Shown: piece after piece, positions 33,315 to 41,837 of the stretch
How positions within the stretch are numbered: position 1 is the stretch's first letter
How the letters are laid out: each line of letters starts with the position of its first letter
NCBI RefSeq assembly: GCF_003206135.1
Contig: NZ_PZJT01000005.1
Location: forward strand, 98,300 to 162,299
Reading direction: 5' to 3'
Length of the DNA stretch: 64,000 nucleotides
From: Salinicola salarius
Lineage (GTDB): Bacteria > Pseudomonadota > Gammaproteobacteria > Pseudomonadales > Halomonadaceae
Made by a program: the position numbers and the translations under genes
Notes under the pieces: generated by a model
What the model was told of the DNA's origin: nothing
Database searches by the model: none
Seen by the model: the letters and a program-made list of their open reading frames with translations, nothing else

Positions 33315-34538
33315 TTGTCATCCGGAAACGCCTTTAACGAGACCCATACCCATCGCGGTAATCAACCCATCGACATGGCCGAACTGCGCCGCTACCGCCA
33401 GGACGCCGGCGCGCCGGCCGCCGAGCTCGAGAGCGCATTCGGGCAGGCGCGTCGAGTGACGCTGAGCTGGTCGGATGGTCGGTCCGGCCAGTTTCCGCTG
33501 ATGTGGCTGCGCGATCACTGCGCCTGCGACCAGTGCCGCCACCCGATGACGCGCGAACGCCTCTACAAGCTGCTCGACGATCCGCTGTGGGAGCGCTTCG
33601 AGGCAGACGAGGCGCTGGCGTCGCTCGAGTTCGATGCGCGCTCCCTGACGCTGGTCTGGCAGGACGGCCACGTGTCGCGCTTCGATGCCGGCTGGCTCTA
33701 TCAGCGCTGCCCCGGCGAGGAGCTGGCGACACTGCTGCCCACCCCGACGCCGTGGCCCGAAGGCTTCGCCCCCGAGCACGTCGAACATGCCGATTTCGTC
33801 GGCGGCAGCGAGGGCCGCAGCCGCTGGGTCAGCGCCCTGTTGCGCGATGGCCTGGTCATGCTCGACCGGGGGCCGTGCGAGCTGGAAGAAGTCTCACGCA
33901 TTGCCGAGAGCATCGGCCCGATGCGCTCGACCAACTTCGGTGGCCGGTTCGACGTGCGTTCGGTCCCCAACCCGAACAACGCGGCCTACACGGCGATCGG
34001 GCTCGAGCTGCACACCGACCTGCCCAACTGGCGGCAGCCGCCGGACATCCAGTTGCTCTACTGCCTCGAGAACGATGCCGAGGGCGGCGAATCCAGCTTT
34101 GCCGACGGCTTTGCGGCCGCCGAGATCCTGCGCGCCGAGAAGCCGGACGCCTTCCGGGTGCTGTCGGAGACGCCCATCGACTTCCGCTTTCAGGACGACG
34201 GCCACGATATCGCCGTGCGCGAGCCGGTCATCGATCTCGATGCCGAAGGCCGCCCCCGCGAGATCCGCTTCAACAACTGGATTCGCGACACGCTGAGCCT
34301 GCCGCTGGATCGGATCGAGGCCTGGTACGACGCCTACCGCGCCTTCTGGCAGATTCTGCGCCGCCCGGAGGGGCGCGTGGAGCTGACGCTCGCCCCCGGC
34401 CAGATGGTCGCCTTCGACAACCGCCGCGTGCTGCACGGTCGCAACGCCTTCGACCCCAACACCGGCAAGCGCCATCTCCAGGGTACCTATCTCGATCTGG
34501 ACATGTTGCAATCACATCTACGAGTGCTGTCGCGGTGA
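33315..34538 (+). CDS. Gamma-butyrobetaine hydroxylase-like TauD/TfdA dioxygenase
   Basis: A 407-residue Fe(II)/2-oxoglutarate dioxygenase. An N-terminal GBBH-like domain (about 45-130) contains the zinc-type cluster WLRDHCACDQCRHP. The TauD domain (about 165-400) has the His233-x-Asp235 pair (LHTDLP), distal His374 (VLHGRNAF) and the 2-oxoglutarate arginine in GKRHLQGTYLD. Relatives hydroxylate gamma-butyrobetaine to carnitine or trimethyllysine-type substrates. The start is TTG with GAGGAAG upstream. The betaine-type binding protein downstream supports a quaternary-amine substrate. Confidence 0.85.
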   Translation: MSSGNAFNETHTHRGNQPIDMAELRRYRQDAGAPAAELESAFGQARRVTLSWSDGRSGQFPLMWLRDHCACDQCRHPMTRERLYKLLDDPLWERFEADEALASLEFDARSLTLVWQDGHVSRFDAGWLYQRCPGEELATLLPTPTPWPEGFAPEHVEHADFVGGSEGRSRWVSALLRDGLVMLDRGPCELEEVSRIAESIGPMRSTNFGGRFDVRSVPNPNNAAYTAIGLELHTDLPNWRQPPDIQLLYCLENDAEGGESSFADGFAAAEILRAEKPDAFRVLSETPIDFRFQDDGHDIAVREPVIDLDAEGRPREIRFNNWIRDTLSLPLDRIEAWYDAYRAFWQILRRPEGRVELTLAPGQMVAFDNRRVLHGRNAFDPNTGKRHLQGTYLDLDMLQSHLRVLSR

Positions 34539-34565
34539 ACCGACGCGCGGCACGACGTTGATACG

Positions 34566-34605
34566 AGCCGCCCGAGGTCGTGAACTTCATGACCGGGCGG
34601 CTTTT
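34566..34605 (+). terminator. Intrinsic terminator between dioxygenase and betaine SBP genes
   Basis: AGCCGCCCG (34566-34574) pairs with CGGGCGGCT (34594-34602), followed by TTTT. It sits 28 bp after the dioxygenase stop. The SBP gene is therefore expressed separately or by read-through. Confidence 0.8.
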
Positions 34606-34691
34606 CTGCGTGTATCCCGGTGCATTTCTGCCAGGCTGTCCGCCTTCGCGGAACGGGATACGCCAATTGAGGGAACGACAGGAGACAACAA

Positions 34692-35651
34692 ATGAAACGA
34701 CCGATGACGATTTCCGCCCTGACGCTGACCACCGGTTTGATCGCAGGAACCGGTTTCGCCCTGATGGGCACGAGCACCGCCATGGCGGCAGACCAGCAGA
34801 TCAACTTCGGCGTGCCGTCCTGGCCCGGCATCACGGTGAAGACCGAAATCGCCCGGCAGCTGCTGGCGCCGCTGGGTTATGAAGGCAAGACGCAGGACAT
34901 CGGCCTGCAGGTGATCTATCAGGGGCTCGATACCGGCGACGTGGATGTCTTCCTGGGCGCCTGGCTGCCAGCGCAGAACCCAATGCTGGAGCCGCTGGAA
35001 GCCGACGGCAGCATTACCCGCCTGGCGACCAACGTGACCGGCGCGCAGATGACGCTGGCCGTGCCGGACTACGTCTACGATAGCGGCATCACCTCCTTCG
35101 CCGATCTCGATGCCCATCGCGACGAGTTCCGGGGCGAGATCTACGGCTTCGGCGCCGGTTCCGCCGCCAGCGAAATCCTCAACAAGGCGATCGATGAAGA
35201 CGCCTGGGGGCTGGGCGACTGGACGCTGGTCGATACCAGCACGGTCGGCATGCTGAGCGCCGCCAAGAGCCACATCACCAACGAAGAGCCTATCGTCTGG
35301 GTCGGCTGGACGCCGCACTGGATGAACCTCGAACTCCCCATGCGCTATCTCAGCGATTCCAAGAACCTGTTCGGCGAAGGCAACGGCGCCAGCGACGTGC
35401 GCACGTTGATGGCGAGCGACTATGCCGATGCTCATCCGAATCTGGTGACCTTCTTCAATCAGTTCTCGTTCTCTGCCGAGGAGCAGAGCTGGATGATCAA
35501 GCAGTACGGACAGGAAGAGAAGCCGATGGAAGAGGTCGCCAAGGCGTGGATCGAGCAGCATCCCGAGCGCGTGGAAAAGATGCTGGAAGGCGTGAAGACC
35601 CAGGGCGGCGATCCCGCATGGCCTGAAGTCGAGAAGTCTTTCTCCTTCTGA
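34692..35651 (+). CDS. Glycine betaine/choline/carnitine-type ABC substrate-binding protein
   Basis: A 319-residue periplasmic binding protein of the OpuAC/ProX/CaiX type. Signal peptide residues are 1-33, cut after AMA. The conserved VPSWPGITVKTEIA opening, GLDTGDVDVFLGAWLPAQNP and VWVGWTPHWMN supply the Trp residues that cage a trimethylammonium group. No permease or ATPase is adjacent, so it must serve a transporter encoded elsewhere. The preceding dioxygenase suggests carnitine or gamma-butyrobetaine as ligand. The last 25 bases are tandemly duplicated. Confidence 0.88.
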   Translation: MKRPMTISALTLTTGLIAGTGFALMGTSTAMAADQQINFGVPSWPGITVKTEIARQLLAPLGYEGKTQDIGLQVIYQGLDTGDVDVFLGAWLPAQNPMLEPLEADGSITRLATNVTGAQMTLAVPDYVYDSGITSFADLDAHRDEFRGEIYGFGAGSAASEILNKAIDEDAWGLGDWTLVDTSTVGMLSAAKSHITNEEPIVWVGWTPHWMNLELPMRYLSDSKNLFGEGNGASDVRTLMASDYADAHPNLVTFFNQFSFSAEEQSWMIKQYGQEEKPMEEVAKAWIEQHPERVEKMLEGVKTQGGDPAWPEVEKSFSF

Positions 35652-35673
35652 AGTCGAGAAGACTGGCTCCTTC
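35624..35673 (+). repeat. 25-bp tandem duplication across the SBP stop codon
   Basis: Units 35624-35648 and 35649-35673 match at 22 of 25 bases. The stop TGA is the first codon of the second unit, so the gene end has been copied downstream. Confidence 0.85.
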
Positions 35674-35814
35674 AGAATCCAAGCGCCGGCATCGAGACGC
35701 GAGACGGCGCTAGCAAAAAACCGTTACAAATTCATGCCGATTTTTTTGCCGTCTCTCGGAACTAACGGAACACCCGGCACTCTGAATAGGTGTTCCCTTG
35801 AATGATCCCTTACT

Positions 35815-35844
35815 TGCCCACCATCCCCTGGTGGGCATTTTTTT
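35815..35844 (+). terminator. Rho-independent terminator
   Basis: TGCCCACCA (35815-35823) pairs with TGGTGGGCA (35829-35837), followed by seven T. It ends rightward transcription before the convergent LysR gene. Upstream, in the same 243-bp gap, a smaller 8-bp stem GGAACACC/GGTGTTCC (35767-35796) is present. Confidence 0.92.
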
Positions 35845-35894
35845 GTCCGCGATTGGCGCCCGCCCCGGCCGACCGCCTCATCCGGTAGCCGCCT

Positions 35895-36821
35895 TCAGGG
35901 CAGCGCAGGCACGCGGCCGGCCATTTCCGCGGTCATGAAGTCGACGAACTGCCGGATCCGTGTGCTCTCCCGGGCCCGTTCGCTGTAGAGCAGATGGAAG
36001 TCCGCGCGGATTCCCCGCCACTGGGGCAGCAGGGCCACCAGCTCGCCGCTCGCCAGATGCTCGTGAACATCCCACCAGGAGCGCAGCAGCACGCCGTGGC
36101 CGTCCAGTGCCATCCGCGTCATGGCTTCGGCGTCGTTGCTGGCAAGCCGGCCCTGAACCCGAATGGCGCGCTGGAGCCGCGTGCCATCGGTGGCCTCGAA
36201 CCGCCACAGCGAATAGTCGGTATCGTTTTCCCGCACGATCAGGCAGCGATGACGGGCCAGGTCTTCCAGCCGTTCGAGCCGGGGCGCCTGCGCCAGATAA
36301 CCGGGAGCGGCGCAGAGTATCCGACGATTGGCGAGCAGCCGCCGGGCGATCCAGCGCGAATCCGGCGGGTCGCCAACACGAATGTTGATATCGAAGCCCT
36401 GCTCGTCGAGTCCCACCGGAAAGCTGGTCAGTTCCAGCAGCAGTTCCAGTCGCGGGTGGCGCTCGGCAAAGCGCGAGATCAACGGCGCCACGTGTCGGCG
36501 GCCGAAGCCGAAGGTGGCGTTGATTCGCAGCCGCCCCGAGAGCATGGCGTCCTGGTCTCCCAGCGAGTTTTCCAGATCGCCCAGATCATCGAGGATCATC
36601 GCCCCGCGCCGCAGGTAGCGCTCCCCTTCCGCCGTCAACGCCAGACGCCGCGTCGTTCTCGCCGCCAGCGATACGCCCAGCCGCGCCTCCAGTTGCTGCA
36701 GCCGCTTGCTCACCGCCGACAGGGAAAGCCCGAGCTCCCGGGCGGCGCCCGTCAGGCTGCCGGCCTGGGCGATGCGCTGGAAAAAAGCGAGATCATCGAT
36801 CGAAGCCACCGGATTCTCCAC
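35895..36821 (-). CDS. LysR family transcriptional regulator, divergent to D-malate dehydrogenase
   Basis: A 308-residue LysR regulator with the winged helix at about 5-65 (GSLTGAARELGLSLSAVSKRLQQLE, AARTTRRLALTAEG) and the substrate domain after residue 90. It is of the branch that includes E. coli DmlR, and, as with dmlR-dmlA, it is divergent from a D-malate/tartrate dehydrogenase gene. It is a plausible activator of that gene in response to its substrate. The 190-bp gap holds no obvious repeat. Confidence 0.85.
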   Translation of the reverse strand: MENPVASIDDLAFFQRIAQAGSLTGAARELGLSLSAVSKRLQQLEARLGVSLAARTTRRLALTAEGERYLRRGAMILDDLGDLENSLGDQDAMLSGRLRINATFGFGRRHVAPLISRFAERHPRLELLLELTSFPVGLDEQGFDINIRVGDPPDSRWIARRLLANRRILCAAPGYLAQAPRLERLEDLARHRCLIVRENDTDYSLWRFEATDGTRLQRAIRVQGRLASNDAEAMTRMALDGHGVLLRSWWDVHEHLASGELVALLPQWRGIRADFHLLYSERARESTRIRQFVDFMTAEMAGRVPALP

Positions 36822-37011
36822 TTCAGAGCAAGAGTCGATTCGATTCTACCCGGATTATCCCGCACCGTTCAGCCACTACACTGGGTTCGTCTACGATGCC
36901 TTGACCGTGCCGTTCTCATGGCGATAGCGGTGTATCACACGGGCGTCATCTTTCGGGAAGCGCCGGGTGCGGCCTTCCAGCCAATCACCGACTTCATGAG
37001 GTAAATCCCCC

Positions 37012-38094
37012 ATGGCCCAGAACAAGACTCACAGGATCGCCGTCATCCCCGGCGACGGCATCGGTACCGAAGTAGTGCCGGAAGGCCTGCGTGCGCTGGA
37101 GGCGGCTGCCAAACGCTTCGATATCGATCTCGAGTTCGAGCACTTCGAGTTCGGCAGCTGCGACTACTATCTGGAACACGGCAAGATGCTGCCGGACGAC
37201 TGGTTCGAGACGCTTTCACGCTTCGATGCGATCTTCTACGGCGCGGTGGGCTGGCCGGACAAGGTGCCGGATCATGTCTCGCTGTGGGGCTCGCTTTTGC
37301 AGTTCCGGCGCCATTTCGACCAGTACATCAACCTGCGGCCGTGCCGCCTGATGCCGGGGATCAAGAGCCCGCTGGCCGACCGCGAGCCCGGCGATATCGA
37401 CTTCTACGTGGTGCGCGAGAACACCGAGGGCGAGTATTCGAGCATCGGCGGCAAGATCTTCGAAGGCACCGACCGCGAGACGGTGATGCAGGAGACGGTA
37501 ATGACCCGCACCGGGGTCGACCGGGTGCTGAAATACGCCTTCGAACTGGCCCAGAGCCGGCCGCGCAAGAAGCTGACCTCGGCGACCAAATCCAACGGTA
37601 TCTCGATCACCATGCCGTACTGGGACGAGCGCGTGAAAGCGATGGCGAAAGGCTATCCGGACGTCAGCGTCGATCAGTTCCATATCGATATCCTGACCGC
37701 CAACTTCGTGCTGCATCCGGACTGGTTCGACGTCGTCGTCGCCAGCAATCTCTTCGGCGACATTCTTTCCGATCTCGGCCCGGCCTGTACCGGCACCATC
37801 GGCGTCGCGCCATCGGCCAACATCAACCCGGAAGGCAAGTTCCCGAGTCTGTTCGAACCCGTCCACGGCAGCGCGCCGGATATCGCCGGCAAGGGCATCG
37901 CCAACCCCATCGGCCAGATCTGGTGCGGCGCGATGATGCTCGAACATCTCGGCTACAAGGAAGCCGGCGACGCGATGGTCAGCGCCATCGAGGCAGTGCT
38001 GGCAAACGACGACAAGTCCGCGCTGACGCCGGACCTGAAAGGCCAGGGCACGACCCGCAGCCTGGGCGAGAAGATCGCCGCGGCCATCGGTTGA
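37012..38094 (+). CDS. dmlA: D-malate / tartrate dehydrogenase
   Basis: A 360-residue isocitrate/isopropylmalate dehydrogenase-family enzyme that oxidatively decarboxylates D-malate or tartrate with NAD. The IAVIPGDGIGTEVVPEG start, RENTEGEYSSIGG, the TRTGVDRVLKYAFE segment, LTSATKSNGI (catalytic Lys region) and the metal-site NLFGDILSDLGPA are all in place. Its closest look is to tartrate dehydrogenase/DmlA rather than LeuB, because of the FYGAVGWPDKVPDHVSLWG segment. It sits divergent from a DmlR-like regulator. The choice between D-malate and tartrate is inference. Confidence 0.88.
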   Translation: MAQNKTHRIAVIPGDGIGTEVVPEGLRALEAAAKRFDIDLEFEHFEFGSCDYYLEHGKMLPDDWFETLSRFDAIFYGAVGWPDKVPDHVSLWGSLLQFRRHFDQYINLRPCRLMPGIKSPLADREPGDIDFYVVRENTEGEYSSIGGKIFEGTDRETVMQETVMTRTGVDRVLKYAFELAQSRPRKKLTSATKSNGISITMPYWDERVKAMAKGYPDVSVDQFHIDILTANFVLHPDWFDVVVASNLFGDILSDLGPACTGTIGVAPSANINPEGKFPSLFEPVHGSAPDIAGKGIANPIGQIWCGAMMLEHLGYKEAGDAMVSAIEAVLANDDKSALTPDLKGQGTTRSLGEKIAAAIG

Positions 38095-38099
38095 AACGA

Positions 38100-38133
38100 A
38101 ACGGCGACGGCGATCCATATCGCCGTCGCCGTT
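38100..38133 (+). terminator. Perfect 15-bp hairpin after dmlA
   Basis: AACGGCGACGGCGAT (38100-38114) pairs fully with 38119-38133 around a CCAT loop, six bases past the stop. No U-tract follows, so it may terminate weakly or protect the mRNA end. Confidence 0.6.
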
Positions 38134-38189
38134 GCACAAGCATCATGCCGACCGGAGCTGTAGGCCCCAGATTCCGGCTCGGGTCGTGT

Positions 38190-38978
38190 TCAGGAGCCGG
38201 CGTACTCGGCCACGGCAGAACGGCTCTGGACGCCACGGTGGACCGGTTCGCCGAACTGTGCCGACAGCGACCCGACGATATCGCGATAGAACGATTGCAG
38301 TTCCGGCTTCAGCGCCCCTTCCGCCTGGTGCTGGTCGATGTAATAAGCCGCACGGACGCCGTTGAACTGCTGAATGTTGCCGACTCGCAGAAATGCAAGC
38401 CCGAATCGCCCCAGCAGCCTGGCCAGCCTCGGCTCCATCAGTGCCAGCGCATGGCGGCGCTCCATCAGACCGATCATCACGGTCGAGGCCAGATAGACGG
38501 AAACGCCCAGCAGCGAAGCCACCTTGTAGTCGTTGTCGGTGCGCGGGTAGATCGGCCCTTCGTTCTCGGCTACGGGATCCGGCATCGACTGCCGCTTTCG
38601 GTAACGCCCCAGAATGGCGGCGCGCGAGACCTCGCAGGTCAAATCCCGGGGAAGGAGATCCGGATTCAGTTCGGCATGGCAGAATTCACCGCGCGAGTTC
38701 GATTCGATCGGCAGTTCACGAAGGCCGTGACCGGAGCCGGGGTAGATGACGCGGATGCAGGCGACGGGTTCCTGCGTCGCACGGTGGCGGATGAAGCAGT
38801 GCAGCGCCGAGCGATCGAATTCGTCATATTCCAGCTGCCGCTCGGGCTCCCCCGGCATGACATGGCCGAACTCGGACGTATAGACCTGATAGCGCAAGCG
38901 ATAGACGTACCGTTTATCGGCTTCCGAGGTTGCCAATACGAATTCGAACTGCTGATGAAACTGATCGTACAGACTCAT
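38190..38978 (-). CDS. LuxI-fold acyltransferase (PEP-CTERM/exosortase-associated type)
   Basis: A 262-residue acyltransferase of the family found beside exosortase systems and structurally like acyl-homoserine lactone synthases. LuxI-type residues can be followed: RLRYQVY (Arg27-Arg29, Tyr30), EYDEFD (Asp52, Asp55), CIRVI (Arg76) and CEVSRAAI (Glu116, Ser118, Arg119). No exosortase or PEP-CTERM protein lies in this window. It is last in a four-gene minus-strand run after the GGDEF-EAL gene (48-bp gap with a tandem repeat), hinting at a signalling product. The natural product is unknown. Confidence 0.78.
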   Translation of the reverse strand: MSLYDQFHQQFEFVLATSEADKRYVYRLRYQVYTSEFGHVMPGEPERQLEYDEFDRSALHCFIRHRATQEPVACIRVIYPGSGHGLRELPIESNSRGEFCHAELNPDLLPRDLTCEVSRAAILGRYRKRQSMPDPVAENEGPIYPRTDNDYKVASLLGVSVYLASTVMIGLMERRHALALMEPRLARLLGRFGLAFLRVGNIQQFNGVRAAYYIDQHQAEGALKPELQSFYRDIVGSLSAQFGEPVHRGVQSRSAVAEYAGS

Positions 38979-38979
38979 C

Positions 38980-39017
38980 CCAATGTCCCGTGTTCAAGCC
39001 AATGTCCCGTATTCAAG
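38980..39017 (-). repeat. 19-bp tandem duplication in the acyltransferase leader
   Basis: Units 38980-38998 and 38999-39017 match at 18 of 19 bases. On the minus strand they lie immediately upstream of the ATG; each carries an ACGGGA stretch that could act as a weak ribosome site. Confidence 0.85.
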
Positions 39018-39026
39018 CGAGCGTCG

Positions 39027-41837
39027 TCAGTCATCAAGGCTTTCGCTAAAAGGTCGGGGCTTACCCAACCAGTATCCCTGTATATAATCCACGCCGTACT
39101 CTTTCAAAATATTATAAACAGGTTCCCGATCGACGAATTCCGCGACGGTCTTTTTGCCGAACCCTTTCGCGATCTCGACGATGGCCTTGACGATCATTTG
39201 ACTACGTTTATTTTCCGGCAGGTCCCGAATAAAGGAACCGTCGATCTTGATGTAATCAATGGGCAGCTGGTCCAGATAGTAGAAACTGCTGAAACCAACG
39301 CCGAAGTCGTCCAGGGCTATTGCACATCCCAGGTCCCGAATGTTCTGCAGGATGCAGCGAGCCGTGGCGAAGTCGGTGACCGCAGCGGTTTCCGTGACTT
39401 CGATGACCAGCCGATGGGCGGAGACGCCGCTCATCTTCAGCGCATTTTCGAGGAACCCCGTCAGCGCTTCATCGTGCAGTGACTGGCCCGATACGTTGAG
39501 GGCCAGCCGCCGATCGGAGTCGCCCCAGGACCCCATCATTTTCAAGCTTTCCGAGATGACCCAGCGATCGATACTGACGATCTGGCCGCTACGCTCCGCC
39601 ACCGGTATGAACGATCCCGGCGAAACGATCTCGCCCGTATCGGAGGAACGCATGCGCAGCAGGACCTCGTTATGCTTCACCTTCAGACCGTCGACACTCG
39701 CAATGGGCTGGCCCCAGAGTTCGAAGCCCTCATGCTCCAGTGCGTGGCGAATGCGCTCTTCCCAGTAGACCCGTTCCTGCAGCACCTCTTTGTCCGCCTG
39801 CGCCGACAAAAGATGCCATCGCTGCGCCGGATCTTCCTTGGCCCGATACATGGCGAAATCGGCACTCGCCATCAATTCCTTGGGTGTGGCGCCATGATCC
39901 GGATACAAAGCGATACCTATACTCGCAACGGCCCTGTGCTTCTGTCCATCCACATCGAGACTGATTTTTTCCAGACTCTGGGTAATGATATTTGCCAATA
40001 TGACGGCCTGCTCGGCGGAGGCATTTTCCATCAAAATGGCAAATTCATCGCCGCCTAACCGGGCAATCGTGCCGGCATGACTGAGTTGTCTCTGGAACAT
40101 CTCGGAAACGAGCACCAATAGATCGTCTCCCGCCTGATGACCGCCCAGTTCATTGATTTCCTTGAAGCGATCCAGATCCATGTAGAGCATGGCACCATGC
40201 ATGTCACGAACGACGGCATGCGCCAGTACGCCCTCGAAATAGCTTCGATTGTAGAGCGCTGTAAGAGGGTCTCGATTCGCCAGCCAGGAAATTCTCTGCG
40301 CCGCACTTTTTCGGTCGGTAATGTCCAGCCCTACGGATATCGTTGCGGGTTTGCCATCGGCCCAGGTATTCAGCGGCGTATGGTGCCAGGCAATCGTTCG
40401 ACGCGTTCCTTTCAGGGTGACCAGGTCACTCTCCTGCTGCCCACTATGAAACTCTCTTGCGAAGGGCTGAAACGTCTTCGCAAAGGAGCCGCCTACCAGT
40501 CTGGATTCGGACGCATCGAGCATGTCCGCGGCGTAGCGATTCGCCATCAATATCTCGTCGCCACCATGGACGACGACCAGAACCTGGGCGGTATTCATCA
40601 AGCCGCTGACGAGATCCCGTTCACGCTCCAGCTCCACGACCTGCTGCTCGAGCAACTCTCCGCGGGCAGTGACTTCGCCTTTCAGCCGCTCCAGCTGGTA
40701 GGAGAGCTCGACGGCAGTATCCGCGAGGACATCGATTTCATCCTTGGGCTTTCCTTCGGAATGACGCGATACCTGCGATCTCAGTTCCGCGAATTTTCCT
40801 CTCGCCAGCCCGGGGAGGGCCTGACTCAGCGTTCGTATTCGAAGCGTGGGTTTCCATAAAAGGAAGAGCAGGAAAGCCTCGGAACACAACCATCCCGCCA
40901 GGGCAACGAAGAACACCATTCCTGTGGTTTCCCGAATGCCCTCCAACTGCGCGGTGACGTCCTCGACGGAGACGAAATAGCCTGAACGGTTGGCGCTGCC
41001 CGCTTCTCCGCTTTCGAGGGGAATGATGCTCGTCTCGTACTGGCGCCCGCCGTATTCGATATCTTCCGGACTGGCGATCAGGGCCTCGATCGACACCCGG
41101 CGCGAGATCTCCTTGAGGACCGGCAGCACGATATCCTGATGCGTCAGCGCCAGGGAATAGGAGTCCCATTCGGGTATGACGCGCTCCGAATTACCGTGGG
41201 TTGCCCCGCTTTCCTGCCGAGTGAGCAGCGCGATATCGTCTCCCGAGCTCCTCTGGAAATAACTCATCACATCCACGAGCGATCGGGACACCATCAATAC
41301 GCCGGCATTTTCCCCCTGGACGAGAATGGGCACCGCCGCAAACTGAAGGCAGGAGCCGGCACACAGCAGGAGGTCCTGCGGCTGTTCCGACTCGACGACT
41401 TTCGACAGCCACGCCCGCGACGGCCGTTTATCGTTACCGTTGTTGTCTTCGCCATAGGAGGCTAGAAGCTCGCCGTCCAGGCCGAAGATGACCAGCTCGT
41501 CGATCCCGGCATCCAGCTGCAGCGTAGGCCACTGGTTTCGGAGAGATTCCGCAATTTCGGCCTGGTTCAGCGACAGCAGGGCGTCATTGAGCGATTCAGA
41601 AGAAGCCGCGACGGCGGCCAACTGCTTCAACTCGTTGGCAGCGCTCTGCAGGGACGTCTCGATCTGGTGGCGCTGTTCGCGCTGGTTGACCTGCTGATGG
41701 GTCTGAAACTGCTCCATCAGGCTCTTGTAGCTGATCCACGTGATGAGGACCGCCAGCCCCAGCAGTATCAGGCTGGTCAGCGCGAAAGCCCGCCATTTCA
41801 GACTGAGTCGATAGGGACGAGAATCAGGATGTGACAT
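39027..41837 (-). CDS. Membrane-anchored GGDEF-EAL cyclic di-GMP protein
   Basis: A 936-residue protein. Membrane helices at about 15-37 and 305-328 flank a periplasmic sensor. A HAMP-like linker and coiled coil (330-410), a PAS domain (about 410-508), GGDEF (about 515-675; GGDEF intact at 595-599) and EAL (about 690-930) follow. The EAL motif reads EVLLR (724-728), and DDFG (843-846) and PIDYIKIDG are present, so phosphodiesterase activity is likely. The start overlaps the porin stop by one base (TGATG). Sensing by a periplasmic domain next to a binding protein suggests input from an extracellular anion. Confidence 0.92.
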   Translation of the reverse strand: MSHPDSRPYRLSLKWRAFALTSLILLGLAVLITWISYKSLMEQFQTHQQVNQREQRHQIETSLQSAANELKQLAAVAASSESLNDALLSLNQAEIAESLRNQWPTLQLDAGIDELVIFGLDGELLASYGEDNNGNDKRPSRAWLSKVVESEQPQDLLLCAGSCLQFAAVPILVQGENAGVLMVSRSLVDVMSYFQRSSGDDIALLTRQESGATHGNSERVIPEWDSYSLALTHQDIVLPVLKEISRRVSIEALIASPEDIEYGGRQYETSIIPLESGEAGSANRSGYFVSVEDVTAQLEGIRETTGMVFFVALAGWLCSEAFLLFLLWKPTLRIRTLSQALPGLARGKFAELRSQVSRHSEGKPKDEIDVLADTAVELSYQLERLKGEVTARGELLEQQVVELERERDLVSGLMNTAQVLVVVHGGDEILMANRYAADMLDASESRLVGGSFAKTFQPFAREFHSGQQESDLVTLKGTRRTIAWHHTPLNTWADGKPATISVGLDITDRKSAAQRISWLANRDPLTALYNRSYFEGVLAHAVVRDMHGAMLYMDLDRFKEINELGGHQAGDDLLVLVSEMFQRQLSHAGTIARLGGDEFAILMENASAEQAVILANIITQSLEKISLDVDGQKHRAVASIGIALYPDHGATPKELMASADFAMYRAKEDPAQRWHLLSAQADKEVLQERVYWEERIRHALEHEGFELWGQPIASVDGLKVKHNEVLLRMRSSDTGEIVSPGSFIPVAERSGQIVSIDRWVISESLKMMGSWGDSDRRLALNVSGQSLHDEALTGFLENALKMSGVSAHRLVIEVTETAAVTDFATARCILQNIRDLGCAIALDDFGVGFSSFYYLDQLPIDYIKIDGSFIRDLPENKRSQMIVKAIVEIAKGFGKKTVAEFVDREPVYNILKEYGVDYIQGYWLGKPRPFSESLDD

